A stretch of 64,000 bases of DNA from Litsea cubeba (Eukaryota; Streptophyta; Magnoliopsida; Laurales; Lauraceae): NCBI GenBank assembly GCA_012931725.1, contig CM022946.1, positions 54,881,194-54,945,193 on the forward strand, given 5' to 3'. The position numbers and the translations under genes are program-made. Positions 22,278 through 35,000 of the stretch are shown piece by piece. Numbering within the stretch: position 1 is the stretch's first letter; each line of letters begins with the position of its first letter. The notes beneath the pieces are model-generated. The model was not told the DNA's origin. It worked only from the letters and a program-made list of their open reading frames with translations, and ran no database searches.

Positions 22278-24249
22278 TCGTTTATTTGAGAACACGATGC
22301 TAGAAATGAAATATTTGCATATCATATATTTTGCTCTATGCTTATATTTCTTTTCTCGATTCCTTGGCTACTTTATAATTGGTGGCCTATGTTGAATTCT
22401 GCAAAAAAAAATGAGATGAGATTTTTTGTTTGGAAATTTCTAATTCTTTGAATTTATTTCCATTCTTTCTCTTTTAAAAAAAAAAATTTTTTTAAAAAAA
22501 AAAAAAACAAAAAAATCAGATTTGTCATTTTTGGATTCAAAATTGAGAAACCTTGATCCGTTCCTATCGTTCATCGCGCTTGCAGAAATGTTGAGCCTGT
22601 TCGACTAAGGTTTTGGGCCATGGTTTCTCTTCGATGAGTTCATTAAAAAATCAAAAAAAAAAATATATATATATATATAAATTTTTTTTTTAGATTTCTC
22701 AATTTGGATTCAAAATTGAGAAACCTTGATCTGTTCCTATCGTTCATCGCGCTTGCAGAAATGTTGAGCCTGTTCGACTAAGGTTTTGGGCCATGGTTTC
22801 TCTTCGATGAGTTCATCAAAAAAAAATATATATATATATAAAAAAAAAAAAAATTTTAGATTTCTCAATTTGGATTCAAAATTGAGAAACCTTGATCCGT
22901 TCCTATCGTTCATCGCGCTTGCAGAAATGTTGAGCCTGTTCGACTAAGGTTTTGGGCCATGGTTTCTCTTCGATGAGTTCATTAAAAAATCAAAAAAAAA
23001 AAATATATATATATAAAAAAAAATTTTTTTTTAGATTTCTCAATTTGGATTCAAAATTGAGAAACCTTGATCTGTTCCTATCGTTCATCGCGCTTGCAGA
23101 AATGTTGAGCCTGTTCGACTAAGGTTTTGGGCCATGGTTTCTCTTCGATGAATTCATAAAAATAAAAATAAAAAAAATATATAAAAAAAAAAAGACATAG
23201 ACCACTAAGGTTAAGCAACTGTGTTCTTTGATCATGGTTGATTCAAAGAAAAGCCTTGTCCAGAGTGTGGAGACAGCTTGACTGTTCTAGGCAAGGGTCC
23301 TCCAAACGGGTTCATTAAGTAATCCTACCCTTACCTGGGGGCAATTCTATCAATCAAGATTTCATAAGACCGGGTTAGGAGGCCTATGTGTACTCTCTCG
23401 TCTTTTAAATAAAAAAAAATAAAAAAAAATTTAAAACTTTTAAAATAAAAAATAAAAAAATAAAAAAAAATTTCAAAAAAAAAATCTTAAAAAAAAATTA
23501 ATAAAAAAAATAAAAAAAAAGATTTTTTTTAAAAAAAAAAAAAAATCTTCAAAAAAAAAAATAAAAAAAAAAACTTCCGTCATTTTGGGTTTAGATTGGA
23601 GAAATCTTGGTCTTCTTCTTTCTGAGCACTGGCGCTCGCGGAAATCGCTGAGCCCGTGTTCAGATTGGAGTGCCTTTTGCTCTCTTTGATGAACCCGATA
23701 TTGGCCTTTCAAAAGAAAACTCGTCATTTTTAGATTCAGATCCGAGAAATCATGGTTCATTTCTTTCTGAGCACTGGCGCTCGCGGAAATCGCTGAGCCC
23801 GTGTTCAGATTGGAATACCATCTGCTCTCTTTGATGAATCCAATCTTGACCTTTCAAAACAGAGAATCTCATCTCATAGATGCGGTCTCAAAACATTTGT
23901 GTCTAGCGGTACTAGTACGCCCTTTCAGGGTCTACTGTATTGCGACCGGCACATCTGTAACTCCAACTTTATATTCTTCTTACCTCGAGCAAGCTCTGCT
24001 TCTCGATAAGTCGAATTTAAGTTCACAATTGCTTCTAGCAGTCACTGGGATGCCCATTCCGGGCTTACCACACCTGCGATCAGAACAATTGTACCCTCTA
24101 TGGCATTTTGCCTTCCTCATATTGTTTGGGTCATCTACCTCGAGCAATTTGAAAAGACGAAACCATAGAACTTCCCATTTATGATCATTATATTCTTGTG
24201 ATTACTAATGGATGTGGTCTTGTTTCAGAAATTTTCGAAAAAACTAACA
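22278..24249 (+). other. 5' leader of plus-strand Tat element with tandem repeats
   Basis: Four head-to-tail units of about 165-175 bp lie at about 22530-23160. Each has CCTTGATC(C/T)GTTCCTATCG, then CTTCGATGA(G/A)TTCAT and an A/T run with TATATATA. An A-rich tract follows (23405-23575), then two ~130-bp units with GAAATCGCTGAGCCCGTGTT at 23590-23830. The leader ends with the short ORF at 23801-24184. Unit number differs from the other two leaders. Confidence 0.85.
23801..24184 (+). CDS. Short leader ORF upstream of gag (127 aa), function unknown
   Basis: Counterpart of 3350-3757. It stops about 65 bases before the gag start at 24250. It is hydrophobic-rich with no recognisable domain. Kept open in two of three copies. 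Confidence 0.3.
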   Translation: MFRLEYHLLSLMNPILTFQNRESHLIDAVSKHLCLAVLVRPFRVYCIATGTSVTPTLYSSYLEQALLLDKSNLSSQLLLAVTGMPIPGLPHLRSEQLYPLWHFAFLILFGSSTSSNLKRRNHRTSHL

Positions 24250-27200
24250 ATGGCAGCTTCACTAACCATTACTTTCGACGAAAGCAAGCACCAACTCATG
24301 CTTCAACAGAAGCAAACCACGCGCACCTACAAGCGCCCCATCAGCTGCCGAAGTGTCAACTCCCTCGGCAACTCTGTGAACTCCGGGTCGACCTCGACTC
24401 CCCGGACTATCGTCTTCGGGACGCTGGGACCATTCCCACTTCATGAGGAACAAGCTGCTCCCTCCAAGAAGCAGAAACTCGCCTCTCAACGTGTCACTAC
24501 CGTGACACCAAAGGCGAGTACAAGAAGGCCTGAAGCCCGTGGCAGCCCCACGAAGCCTCAACCTGCAAACAACCAGGTCTACCCCAAGACTTGGTCCCCA
24601 AGACCTTCACCAAAACAAAGAAGGTCCCAGGCATCCACTAAGCCAGCATTCCTGGCCCCACTCAAGGAGAACCAGTTCTATCCTCTTGCTTACATGAAAG
24701 AGGAGAGACCCATCTCCAACCTGACTTCAAAGTCATCCCAGCATGAGCCGGCTTGTTCCTACAAGCCCAAAATCAAGTCATGCATCACAAGGCCTCCACA
24801 AGCACCTGCTAAGGCCTACAAATCTGCAGTTCGACCCTTCATTTCTACAGGGGCCGAACTTCACAAATTCAAAGCTTCGCTGCAACAGGCGAAGGATAGG
24901 GTTCGCATCCTGTCCTTGCCCAGCTACAAAGAAGACAGACTCGGCTGCTGCGCCCGAGGGAGCACATCCTTCATTGTCAAAGCCCTGTCAGAGCTGACCG
25001 AAGCTCAAATTGCTCGTCGTATACGCCGCCGCGCGTCGTACCGACAAAAGAGACTACAGAAGCAAAGGACCCAGCCTCCCACACTTCAAGTCTCTCCCAA
25101 ATGGGTCGAAAAAGAAAGACCCAACCAAGTTGCTGCCGTCCATATGGTTGGAAAAACCAGAAGGCGCCAAAAATCAGCAACAAAAATCCATGTCCGACGT
25201 CCAATGACCCGCAGCGTCTCAAGGACAAGAAGACATTCAGAAGAATCCCCTGCTCCTTCAAGCAAAGGACAGCAGAGTGATCCTTCCTCAAGCTCCTCTT
25301 CAAAAAGAATGAGCCCCAACTCAGTCACCAGGACAGTTTCTTCGTTCGAATCACGAAGGATGAATGTCTTGGCTACAAATTCTGAGCCACCACCCCACAA
25401 TCCACCTCCAGAAGATGCGATCACCCGCATCCAGCAGTTGGAACAGGGCCAGCAGAGGATTGAAACTCTGATGGAAAACCTTCTCCTCGCCTTCCAAAAT
25501 CAGGCGAACAATGAACCTCCTCCGAATCATCAAGACGACGAGGTAAATAGAGAAGAAAATGAGTCACGCGCCCTTACCAAAAAGGACGTAGACGGTATCC
25601 TCGCCAAAGCAAAAGAAGAGGATATACTCAAAGAGCATGGGATCAAGCCACCATATCCCTTATGGATGGACTCGGTCCCGTTCCCCACCAAATTCAAGCA
25701 TCCTACTCTCCAAACATATACGGGGAAAGGATCAGCCAGACAGCACGTCATCCACTTCAAGATCCTGACGGGAGCTATCGCGGATCAAGATGCACTCAAG
25801 ATCCGCCTCTTTGCAAGTACCCTAAAAGGTACGGCCTTCGATTGGTACTCCACTCTGCCGGAGGACTCAATCCAAAATTGGGCTATGCTAGAGACACGCT
25901 TCCTGACTCACTTCAAAGGTGAGGATCATCCCTGCTACTATGGCTCAGCTGTGCAGGCCTAAAACAGGGGGAGAATGAATCAACATATGACTTCATTCAC
26001 AAGTGGAAAGCAATGGCATACAAATGCTCTGATGTATTGCCACAAGCGTCGCTAGTCGACATCTGCCGAAACAACATGAGAGCCAGAATCCGCTCCATGA
26101 TCATCGGCAACAAATCAAAAAACCTGGGAGAACTCCTAGAAGCTTCCATGGAAGCTGAAACGGTGATTAAAGACCTCAACAGTCAGAAATCATCAAGAAA
26201 AGAGCCAACCGCCATTGCAACCTCTAAACCAAAGAAGAAAGAGGTCCTCAATGTGCAGACCAAGCCAGCTCCTCAGCCACCAAAGAAAGCTGAAAACAAG
26301 CTCCTCAGCCACCAAAGAAAGCTGAAAACAAAGCTGCTGGTAAGAGACCTGAACTCTCTGATGCCTTCAAAGAACGAGTAGAGAAGAAATACCCGTTTGA
26401 TGAAGATGTTGATGAAATCTTCGGGGCTCTTGTGGCAAATGGCAAGCTCACCTTGCCTGAACCAAAAAGACCGGGTGATGTTGGCAAAACCAACGATCCT
26501 CGGTACTGTCCATACCACCAGATGATCTCGCATCCTCTCAATCAATGCTTCGTTGTGAGAGAGAAAATAAATGAGATGTGGAAAAACGGAGTCATCACCT
26601 TTGACAAAAACTATGGGTCTGCCTCCGTCAACATGGTGACATATGGACAAACATCAAGATCACCGAAGAAGAAGATCACTACTTCCTTCAAGGTGATAAA
26701 CTCAATCGAAACGTCTGAGGAACTGGATCCTTACCCGACACCAGACGGACAACCGATATGGGTACATCCCGATCTCCTGGAAGATGAAAATTGGGAGGTC
26801 GTGAAAATAAAGCCTACAGCTCGACAGCGAAGGCAGGCTAGGAAACATCTCCTCAAGCTCAAACGGCAAGAGAAGACCCAGCCAAAACTAGAGGTCAAAG
26901 AAAAGGCAGAGGCTTCCTCTACCGCTTCACTGGAGGTAACAAAAACATCCCTTCCAGAGACTTCAAAGGGGGTAAGGAAATTCACTCTCAGTGATTTCAT
27001 GCCACCTCAATTCAGAGAAGCCATGCAGGAGACATCATACTCTTGCAATTCGGTAGTTGGATTCTCCATTGATGGATACGAATCCAGCGACACCGATGAT
27101 GGATTCGAACCCAACTACACAGATGAGTGGGAGGAGTCCCTTGAAACAGGAGAATATCTCTCCGATGAAGAATGGGTTCCTGAGTCTCATCTTATGCCAG

Positions 27201-27526
27201 TAATCTGGTATAACCCCCTACAGCCACAAGGATCCTGGTCTGATGATGAAGAAGACCAAGAGGCTGTACAAGAAAATGCTGCTGACCCAGCACCTCTCAT
27301 CACTCCAGTGGAAATCAACAATGTTGAGCCACAAAGAGATGATGAAGAAGAAGATCCGGCTCCCATGCCTGATCTTGAAGATTATGCAAGGATCTTGCAG
27401 CGACTCGCTCTAGAACAAGAGCAAGTTCGCGTCAACGAGCCTCCTCGCAATCCAGAGCCTGAAGTCCCTGAAGACCATCAGGTACATCCTCCCTTACTCC
27501 TGAAAATGGAGAAAATTGCTGGGTAG
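24250..27526 (+). pseudogene. gag of plus-strand Tat element, two frameshifts
   Basis: Begins MAASLTITFDESK at 24250 in an AACAATGGC context. An upstream in-frame ATG at 24208 is unlikely to be the start, because the frame before 24250 differs in the leftmost copy. The basic N-terminal half, Gln-rich helix and Retrotrans_gag core (25840-25905) are intact and carry none of the stops of the leftmost copy. An extra C near 25930 shifts the frame just after the domain. A 32-bp tandem duplication near 26265-26335 shifts it again. The C-terminal acidic part stays readable to about 27526 and then into 27650. This is the best preserved gag in the window. Confidence 0.92.
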
Positions 27527-30264
27527 ACGATCCTCTCACATCCGAGGATGAGTCTGACTCCGATCAGGCAACGTCTCCCGTCAGAGCTTCCTGTAATGTG
27601 ATAATTCGGGATTATAGCTCTTCCGAAGCATCGTCTGATGAGAGCACTTACACTCCGGCTTCGCAAACACAAACTGCGAATGAATCCATTGAAATGCTTC
27701 TTCGGCGTCTCGTCGGGTAAGTTCCTCGGATTCTTAGTTCGGAAAGCTGGAATAGAGCTTGACCCCATAAAAGTCAAAGCCATTCTAGAAATGCCCTCTC
27801 CAAGAACCTTGAGAGAACTCAAAGGGCTTCAAGGGAGATTGGCCTACATCAGACGGTTCATCTCCAATCTCTCGGGGAAATGCCGTCCATTCTCCCGGTT
27901 GATGAAAAAAGGTGTAAACTTTGTCTGGGATGCTGACTGTGAAGCTGCTTTCCAAGACATCAAGTCATACCTGACAAAACCTCCAGTGTTAGCTGCTCCT
28001 ACCACTGGAAAACCATTCATCTTGTACATAAGAGCCCTTGATCACTCTTTGGGAGCTCTGCTTGCGCAAGAAAATGATCAAAGAAAAGAAGCTGCTCTAT
28101 ATTACCTAAGCCGCATGCTAGTAGGTGCAGAGCATCGCTACTCTCCAGTCGAAAAAGAATGTCTTGCAGTGATGTTCGCCGTACAAAAGCTGCGTCACTA
28201 CTTGCTTTCCAATACAGTCTACCTGGTCTCGAGGGTCAACCTCTTGAAGGTCCTTGTCACAAAGGCAGGTTCTCTCAATGCTCGACTGGCAAAATGGTCC
28301 ATCCTTCTGTCACAATTTGATATTAGGTATGTACCACAAAAAAGCAATCAAAGGGCAAGCTCTAGCGGACTTCCTCGCAGAGCATCCATTGCCTAAAGAT
28401 TCTCCACTCAGAGATGATCTCCCCGACGAACCAGTCTACAATGTGGAGACTTTCTCACAAAGTGCCTCCTGGGACATGTACTTTGACGGTGCAACCAGGA
28501 CCAAATGAAAAAAGACAGCTGATCTCGGGAGTTGGCATCCTCTTTGTTAGCCCCGACAAATACATGATTCCACACGCTTTCTCGCTACTGGAACCATGCA
28601 CAAACAATGCAGCTGAATATCAAGCTCTGATCTTAGGATTGGAACTCGCCATCGAATCCGGTATCACTATGCTGGAAGTCTTTGGAGACTCTCAACTGAT
28701 CGTCAACCAGATGAATCAGAAATTTGAAGTCAGGAAGCCAGATTTGCTGCCCTACTACAACAAGGCACAATCACTTCTGCAAAAGTTTGACATCTGTCAC
28801 ATCACCCACATTCGTAGAGGTGAAAACATACGTGCAGATGCCCTAGCCGGACTTGCCGCATCCATGGCAATCCAGGAAGGGGAAAACATGCAAGTCACAG
28901 TGTGCGAAAGAAGAATCCTTCCTCCTCTTAACACACACCAAGCAGTTGCTGAATGCCACCAAGTGGTCGGAAGTCGGATTTCAATCCTTCAAACTTCAAT
29001 TGGCGACTGGAGGGATCCGTTCATTGATTACATTATGTTCGGAATCCTACCTGAAGATCCAAAAGAACGGGTAAGCATCCAAAGGCGAACCCCAAGCTTC
29101 CATTTGGATATTCCTTCAAAAATCCTTTACAGGAAATCTTTCAACGGAGTACTTCTACGCTGCTTGTCACAACAAGAGGCTGAAGAAACACTCAAAGAAG
29201 TTCATGCTGGTCTTTGTGGAGCTCATCAGGCTGGACCTAAGCTCTATGATCAGATAAAAAGGTTAGGATATTACTGGCCTACCATGGTAGCTGATGCAAT
29301 GCAATTTGCTAAGCGCTGCCAACAATGCCAAGTTCATGGAGATTACATTCACATGCCTCCAGAATGGCTGCATCGTACAGCGATCTCATGGCCTTTCGAA
29401 GCCTGGGGTATGGACATTATAGGTCCTATTTCTCCCCCTTCAAGCAAAGGTCATCGCTTCATCTTCGCCGCTACGGATTATTTCTCCAAGTGGTCAGAAG
29501 CATTTGCGTTTAACGAAATGAAGACCTCATCAGTCCTTCAGTTCCTACGCACCAACATCATTTGTCGTTTCGGCATACCCAAAAGATTCGTCCATGATAA
29601 CGGACCACAGTTCCGGGATCATCGATTCTACAGGTTCTGCGACAAATACAAAATCCAAAGCTGTCCTTCGACTCCATACAATCCGGCAGCAAACGGGTTA
29701 GCAGAAGCTTTCAACAAGACACTCTGCAAAATCCTCAAAAAAATGGTCTCTAATCACAAAAGAGACTGGAGCGACAAAATGTCTGAAGCTTTGTGGGCCT
29801 ATCGAACCACCGTTCGAGGACCAACACATAGCACACCATTCTCCTTGGTCTATGGATGCGAAGCTGTCGTGCCCTTGGAAGTACAAATTCCTTCCTTGAG
29901 GGTATCCTTGCAAAATGACATGACTCAAGAAAGCAATGTCAAATTGCGGCTCCATGAGCTGGACAATCTCGATGAGAGACGGCTCGAAGCTCAACAAAGC
30001 ATTGAACTTTACCAAGCACGTATGGCAGGATCTTTCGATAAAAAGGTCAGGCAACGCGCCTACAAAAAGAATGACTTGGTTCTTGCGGTAAAAAGACCAA
30101 TGGTCTTCGCTCACAAGTCCAAAGGCAAATTCGAGCCAAAATGGGAGGGACCCTACGTCATCGACAAAGTTTTCTCCAATGGCGCATACGCACTCCTAAA
30201 CATGGAAGGTGACAGATGTATGCTGCCCATCAATGGCAAGTTCTTAAAGCGGTACTACCCTTGA
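27527..30264 (+). pseudogene. pol remnant: RT 3' end, RNase H, second RNase H, integrase; protease and catalytic RT deleted
   Basis: Gag-linker sequence (to about 27650) runs straight into the RT thumb (MNPLKCFFGVSSGKFLGF) across a CTCCGGC junction at 27651-27657, so protease and the YVDD-bearing RT are missing. The first RNase H/connection reads to about 28330. Extra bases near 28340 and 28505 shift the frame. The second RNase H (NNAAEYQAL, GDSQLIV) and integrase are open from about 28510 to 30264. Integrase has an H-x6-H/C-x2-C finger (29212-29330), then D (29413), D (29596) and E (29704). The last two are 35 residues apart, the DD35E arrangement. It ends GKFLKRYYP. Confidence 0.92.
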
Positions 30265-32003
30265 AGACTTACCCAACTGGGTAAGAGCAATGCCTGTATG
30301 GCCAAAACCGGTTTCCAGGTACACGCTCGCTAAACCCACCCTTTTTTTTTAGAATTTTCATGTCAAATATTGAAATTTCTAGAAATCTAAAACAATGTTT
30401 ACTTTCATCGTTTCATTGTTCAAAAAAAAATATATATATATCCAAGTTTAGGAACCTTTCCCTAACTTGACCAAAATTTCCAACCCTTGAACCCAAAATT
30501 CATGGTTTGAAACAAAATCCGGATTCAGGGATTTCCACCCTAGTCCACCCTGCCTTTTACCGCCAAAATGGTTTTAGGTCAAAACTCATGACCCTCGTGT
30601 CTTTAAACAAAAAAAAAAAAAATGGTTTTTCAAAAACCGCGAGGAAGCGACGCTTAGTCGATACTCGCACAAATCGGAAGCAAGCGAACCACGTTCGACA
30701 CTTCCAAAAACGCAGGGAAGCGATATTTCGTCGATACTTGCAAAATCCAAAACCGTGGAAACGCAACATTTCAGTTGATATCCACAACCCAAATTTCAAA
30801 GGTTCGAAAAAACCTAAAAAAACTGTGGAAACGCAACATTTCAGTTGATATCCACAACCCAAATTTCAAAGGTTCGAAAAAACCTAAAAAAACTATGGAG
30901 ACGCAACATTTCAGTTGATATCCATGACCCAAAGGTTCGAGAAAACCACAAATTTCAAAAATCGTGGGGAAACGACATCAAGTCAGTACCCGCAAAACCA
31001 AAATTTTTGAAAAGCAAGGATGCGACATTCCATCGATACTTGCACCCAAATCCGCGAGGATGCGACATTCCATCGATACTCGCAACCAAATGAGCAAGGA
31101 TGCGACATTCCATCGATACTTGCAAGAACATTCAGCAGGGAGGCGACTTTTAGTCGATACTTGCATTTTTCTTTGAAAACCAAACCGGCTATAAATGCCA
31201 TCAAAACAGGCTATAAATGCCACAAACCGGCTATCAATGCCACCAAAAACAAAACCGGCTATCAATGCCACAAACAAAAAAACTTGGATTTCAAAAAAAA
31301 AAAAACGGCTATCAATGCCACCAAAACAAAACAGGCTATCGATGCCACCAAAAACCGGCTATAGATGCCACCAAAACAAAACAAACCGGCTATCAATGCC
31401 ACCAAAATTGGCTATAGATGCCACAAACAAAAAAACTCGGCTATCAATGCCACAAGAAAAGCTGGCTCTCATGCCAAAATTGGCTTCCATGCCACAAACA
31501 AAAAACCTGGCTTTCATGCCAAAACAATCATTTGACAAAAGATTTTCACAAATGACAACCTTTTGATCAAATCCCATTTAGCAATTACTTTTATCACAAA
31601 AAGATTCAAGTGAGCGTAGGGATAACAAAAAAAAAAAAATCAATCCCATTTAGCAATTACTTCTATCACAAAAAGATTAAAGTGAGCGTAAGGATAACAA
31701 AAAAAAAAAAGCATCCCATTTAGCAATTACTTTTATCACAAAAAGATTCAAGTGAGCGTAGGGATAACAAAAAAAGAGAGCATCCCATTTAGCAATTACT
31801 TTTATCACAAAAAGACTAAAGTGAGCGTAGGGATAACAAAAAAAAAGTGTTCACAAGCACTACAAAAAAGAGAGTACCAAAAAATACATGTGGTACCAAA
31901 AAAAAAAGTGTTCACAAGCACTACAAAAAAAAAAGAGTACCAAAAAAATACAACTGGTACCAAAAAAAAAAAAGAGAGAAGGATGGTTTCTGTATACAGG
32001 AGC
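30265..32003 (+). repeat. 3' spacer with five kinds of tandem repeat
   Basis: Between integrase and the antisense gene. In order: (1) ~67-bp units with CAACATTTCAGTTGATATCC, three copies, 30760-30950; (2) ~45-bp units with GCGACATTCCATCGATACTT, about four, 31016-31160; (3) short GGCTATCAATGCCACCAAAA units, about a dozen, 31186-31510; (4) ~60-bp units with CCCATTTAGCAATTACTT, four, 31570-31840; (5) ~55-bp units with GTGTTCACAAGCACTAC, two, 31845-31970. On the other strand types 4-5 would form the T-rich 3' flank of the antisense gene. Confidence 0.88.
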
Positions 32004-35000
32004 TCAATCAAAAATGGTCTCCAGCCAAGAGTTCAGCTCCCCAAGCAGACTTTTAGCTTCAGCTGTCAAGGATTCCAAGGCACGCTTCTTCAGGAACTTG
32101 CCATGAGATGCTGGAGTGGGCTGTACCCCTTCTCTCACACCAGGAAGCTTACCTCGAGCAGCTTGCCATTGTTCATCCTCATCAGACTTCCTTTTGAGAA
32201 CCCGTTCGGCATCTGCAACCTGGTGAATCAGGGCACTCTCCCTGTCGCGAGCTTCTATTATGGCAGTCCACTTGGCAGCAACTTGTGCCTGCAGATGCTC
32301 AAGACGTTTCCTGGCCTCATCGACCTCCCTATCAAGGATGTTAAGGTCATGTGTCAGCCCGATGATGGTTAGCTCTTCTCTATTCCTCTTTCGGACTGCC
32401 ACCTTCCTGCTTTCTGTAGCCTCATCCAGGTCAGACTTAGCCTTATCAGCAGGATCCAGGAACATCTCCTTGAAAAACTGGTCATCAGCCAAACTCACGG
32501 TCTCAAACCACTTGTCACCCAGTGCAATGATCCTATCAACGATCGCCCTGGCACCTGTGACATCCAGACCAGCCTCTTCAGCATCACTGAGAATCTCGTG
32601 CACATGCTGGATCATGCCAAATCCGACTTCCAAGTGCCCAGAAAAGAGAGTCTCAATCCAAGAGCTCACGACTCGCACCACCACCTTCTTCGCAAAAAGA
32701 AGAGATGGCCCAGCTGAGGATTCGCCCAACTCCGTTGGTCGGCTACTCATGTCATCATCTGTTGAAAGAGTAACAAAAGAACTCTTTCCAGCTGAAGCTG
32801 CTCCTGCTCGGGAAGGAATCTCAGCACGAGGAATCTCCTCAATATTGTCAGAGCTGGTCCCAGGAATCTCTACCTCTGGATCAACCTCTGGCATCTCTTG
32901 CTCTGGAAGCGACGGATCCTCCTCCGCCACTTCAAAACCTGCAAAGGAAACACAAAAAGGTATGAATATGACCCTGTTTGAAAATCATTATCAGAGTTAT
33001 AACTACAAAATACCTTCTTCGACGACTGGCGGAACACTTTCTTCCTCCATGAACTCATCGAAAGCATCATCAACATTTGCGTCCATCGATGGTTCAAAGT
33101 CATCAGAACCCTGTGGCAAGTCAGCTGGCAACAAAAAAATGTGTGTTAGCAAGCCAAGTCACAAACAAAAAAAAAAAGAAGGAGCAAAAGAAGTCGTACC
33201 AATTGGAGATTTTGGATTTACTCCAGAGTCCCTCGGTTCTTCTTCAGGTGCCTCAACAGGATCCATTACCACCTCATCGGTTGGGACCTCAGGCATCACC
33301 AAGTCTTCCTCTGCTAAAAAAAAAAAGAAGAAAAGCAGAAACAAGAAGCAAATCATAACATGGAAAAATCCCATGAAAAGAAATGGAAAGAGAAAAAGGA
33401 AGAATCATACCTTCACCGACGGTCTCTTCTTCTCGGCTTCTCTTCTCCGGAGGCTCGTCAGCATCCACTGGCACATCCTCATTGATAGTAAGAGGAACTT
33501 CCAAGTTAGGAGGGTCCTCATGCTGCCCCTTGCTACTATGATGACTCCTCCTCCTCTTACTTCTGCGGGCTCGCTTTTTAGAGGAACCTGCCCCGCCGTC
33601 AGAGTCAGGTTTCCCACTTGACTCATCACTGGATGGTCTGCTCTTGCCAGTAGACTCCACGGAAGCTTGCCTCTGTGCCGCCTGCATCCAAGCACCAAGT
33701 TCGGCTTCCTCCTGTTCTAGCTGCTCCAAAGCCTCATCAGGTATCTCTCGAACAGCTTCAGAACCGATGACGCCCTGGTCACCGAGAAAGCCTATCTTGT
33801 GCTTCTCTCCAGAAAGGAAGGACCAAACTTCCTCTCGCCGGATGCCATCCGACTTTCCAAGGCCCTTTCCAGATGCCAGCTTCACATCAAGCTCCTTCCT
33901 GGAAAGTCCCCGATATGCCGAGAAGCTCTCCGCGAACCACTTCGCAAAGCCGGCAGTCCGGGAAGTCAGCAACACAGGATAAGAAATCATGGCTGTAGTA
34001 TCTTCAGCACTATAGAAAGCCCATGCATTTCTCCCGTCCTGTAAGCCTCCAAAGCGCTTCACCATGCTTGAAGGCGCTCCAACAACGCCTTGAGAAAAGC
34101 CCAGCTGCAAAGCAAAGCGAGAGGGTACATACGGCTGGATGTCGACGAAAAGATGTCTACGGTACACCATCGTGCCGACACGTATGCTGAAAAGCCACTC
34201 TCTCTCTGCATTTGTCAAGGAATAATGCCTTCCCGACCCCGCCCTGGTAGAGTCTCGGGAGGCACCAAAATCAAAAGCCTTCTTCCGCAACTCCGGAGAA
34301 AGCTTTACTGAAGATTGCCCCATCTCGACGTCCCTGAACCGTCGGATCCTCATGCGGGCAAACAAAAGTGATTCGGACACGGCTTTGCCCTTAGCCAGTC
34401 GAATCATCAGAGGATCATCATCCTGTGCAACACCCAGCCGATGGAAGCCAGGACAGTGGTATACATACCACGAATAAAAGATATGGGCTGAAAATACCCT
34501 ATTCATGGGAAGCCCAAGCCGAACTAGAAAAGCAGCAGCTTGCAGTTCGGTACACAGGTAGGAGTAAAGAGCAGGCACCAAAGCAAGCTGCTCTCCAAAC
34601 GCCATCTGACAAGCCGGGAAAATACAATGCGGCCTGATGTGCGTTCCATCTCCTCCAGCAAAAATAGCCTCACCAAGCCAATAAGTGAGGTACACAGCGA
34701 GATCTCTCCTCAGTGCAATGTCAGGACATATGGCGTTTGTACTTGCACAGAAATCTCTTAACTCTTCTTGCATGGCCAAGATCTTCTTTGAACTTGGATC
34801 CTGAGCTCCAGCTTCCTGGGTCATGCTATCAGAAGGCTCCCTACTATCAAAGAAGTTGGGGAATGAAGAGCAAAAACTCTTCCAACTGCTGGATCTAACT
34901 TTCGAACCCCCCTTCTCCTTCAAAAAATCATAGAAGGCGACGAGTTGAAAGTATAAAAGCCTGAACTCCTCAGACTGCCCCTCGAGGACGCTGTCAATCG

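Noticed and set aside
24208..24249. Upstream ATG as gag start
   Set aside because: A one-base A-run difference puts it out of frame in the leftmost copy, while the ATG at 24250 is in the best context.
31186..31510. Regular short repeats resembling a CRISPR array
   Set aside because: Units are head-to-tail without unique spacers of fixed length, in a plant retroelement spacer.
32260..33621. Long plus-strand open frame (453 codons)
   Set aside because: It is the mirror of the minus-strand antisense gene, crosses that gene's introns and matches no family.
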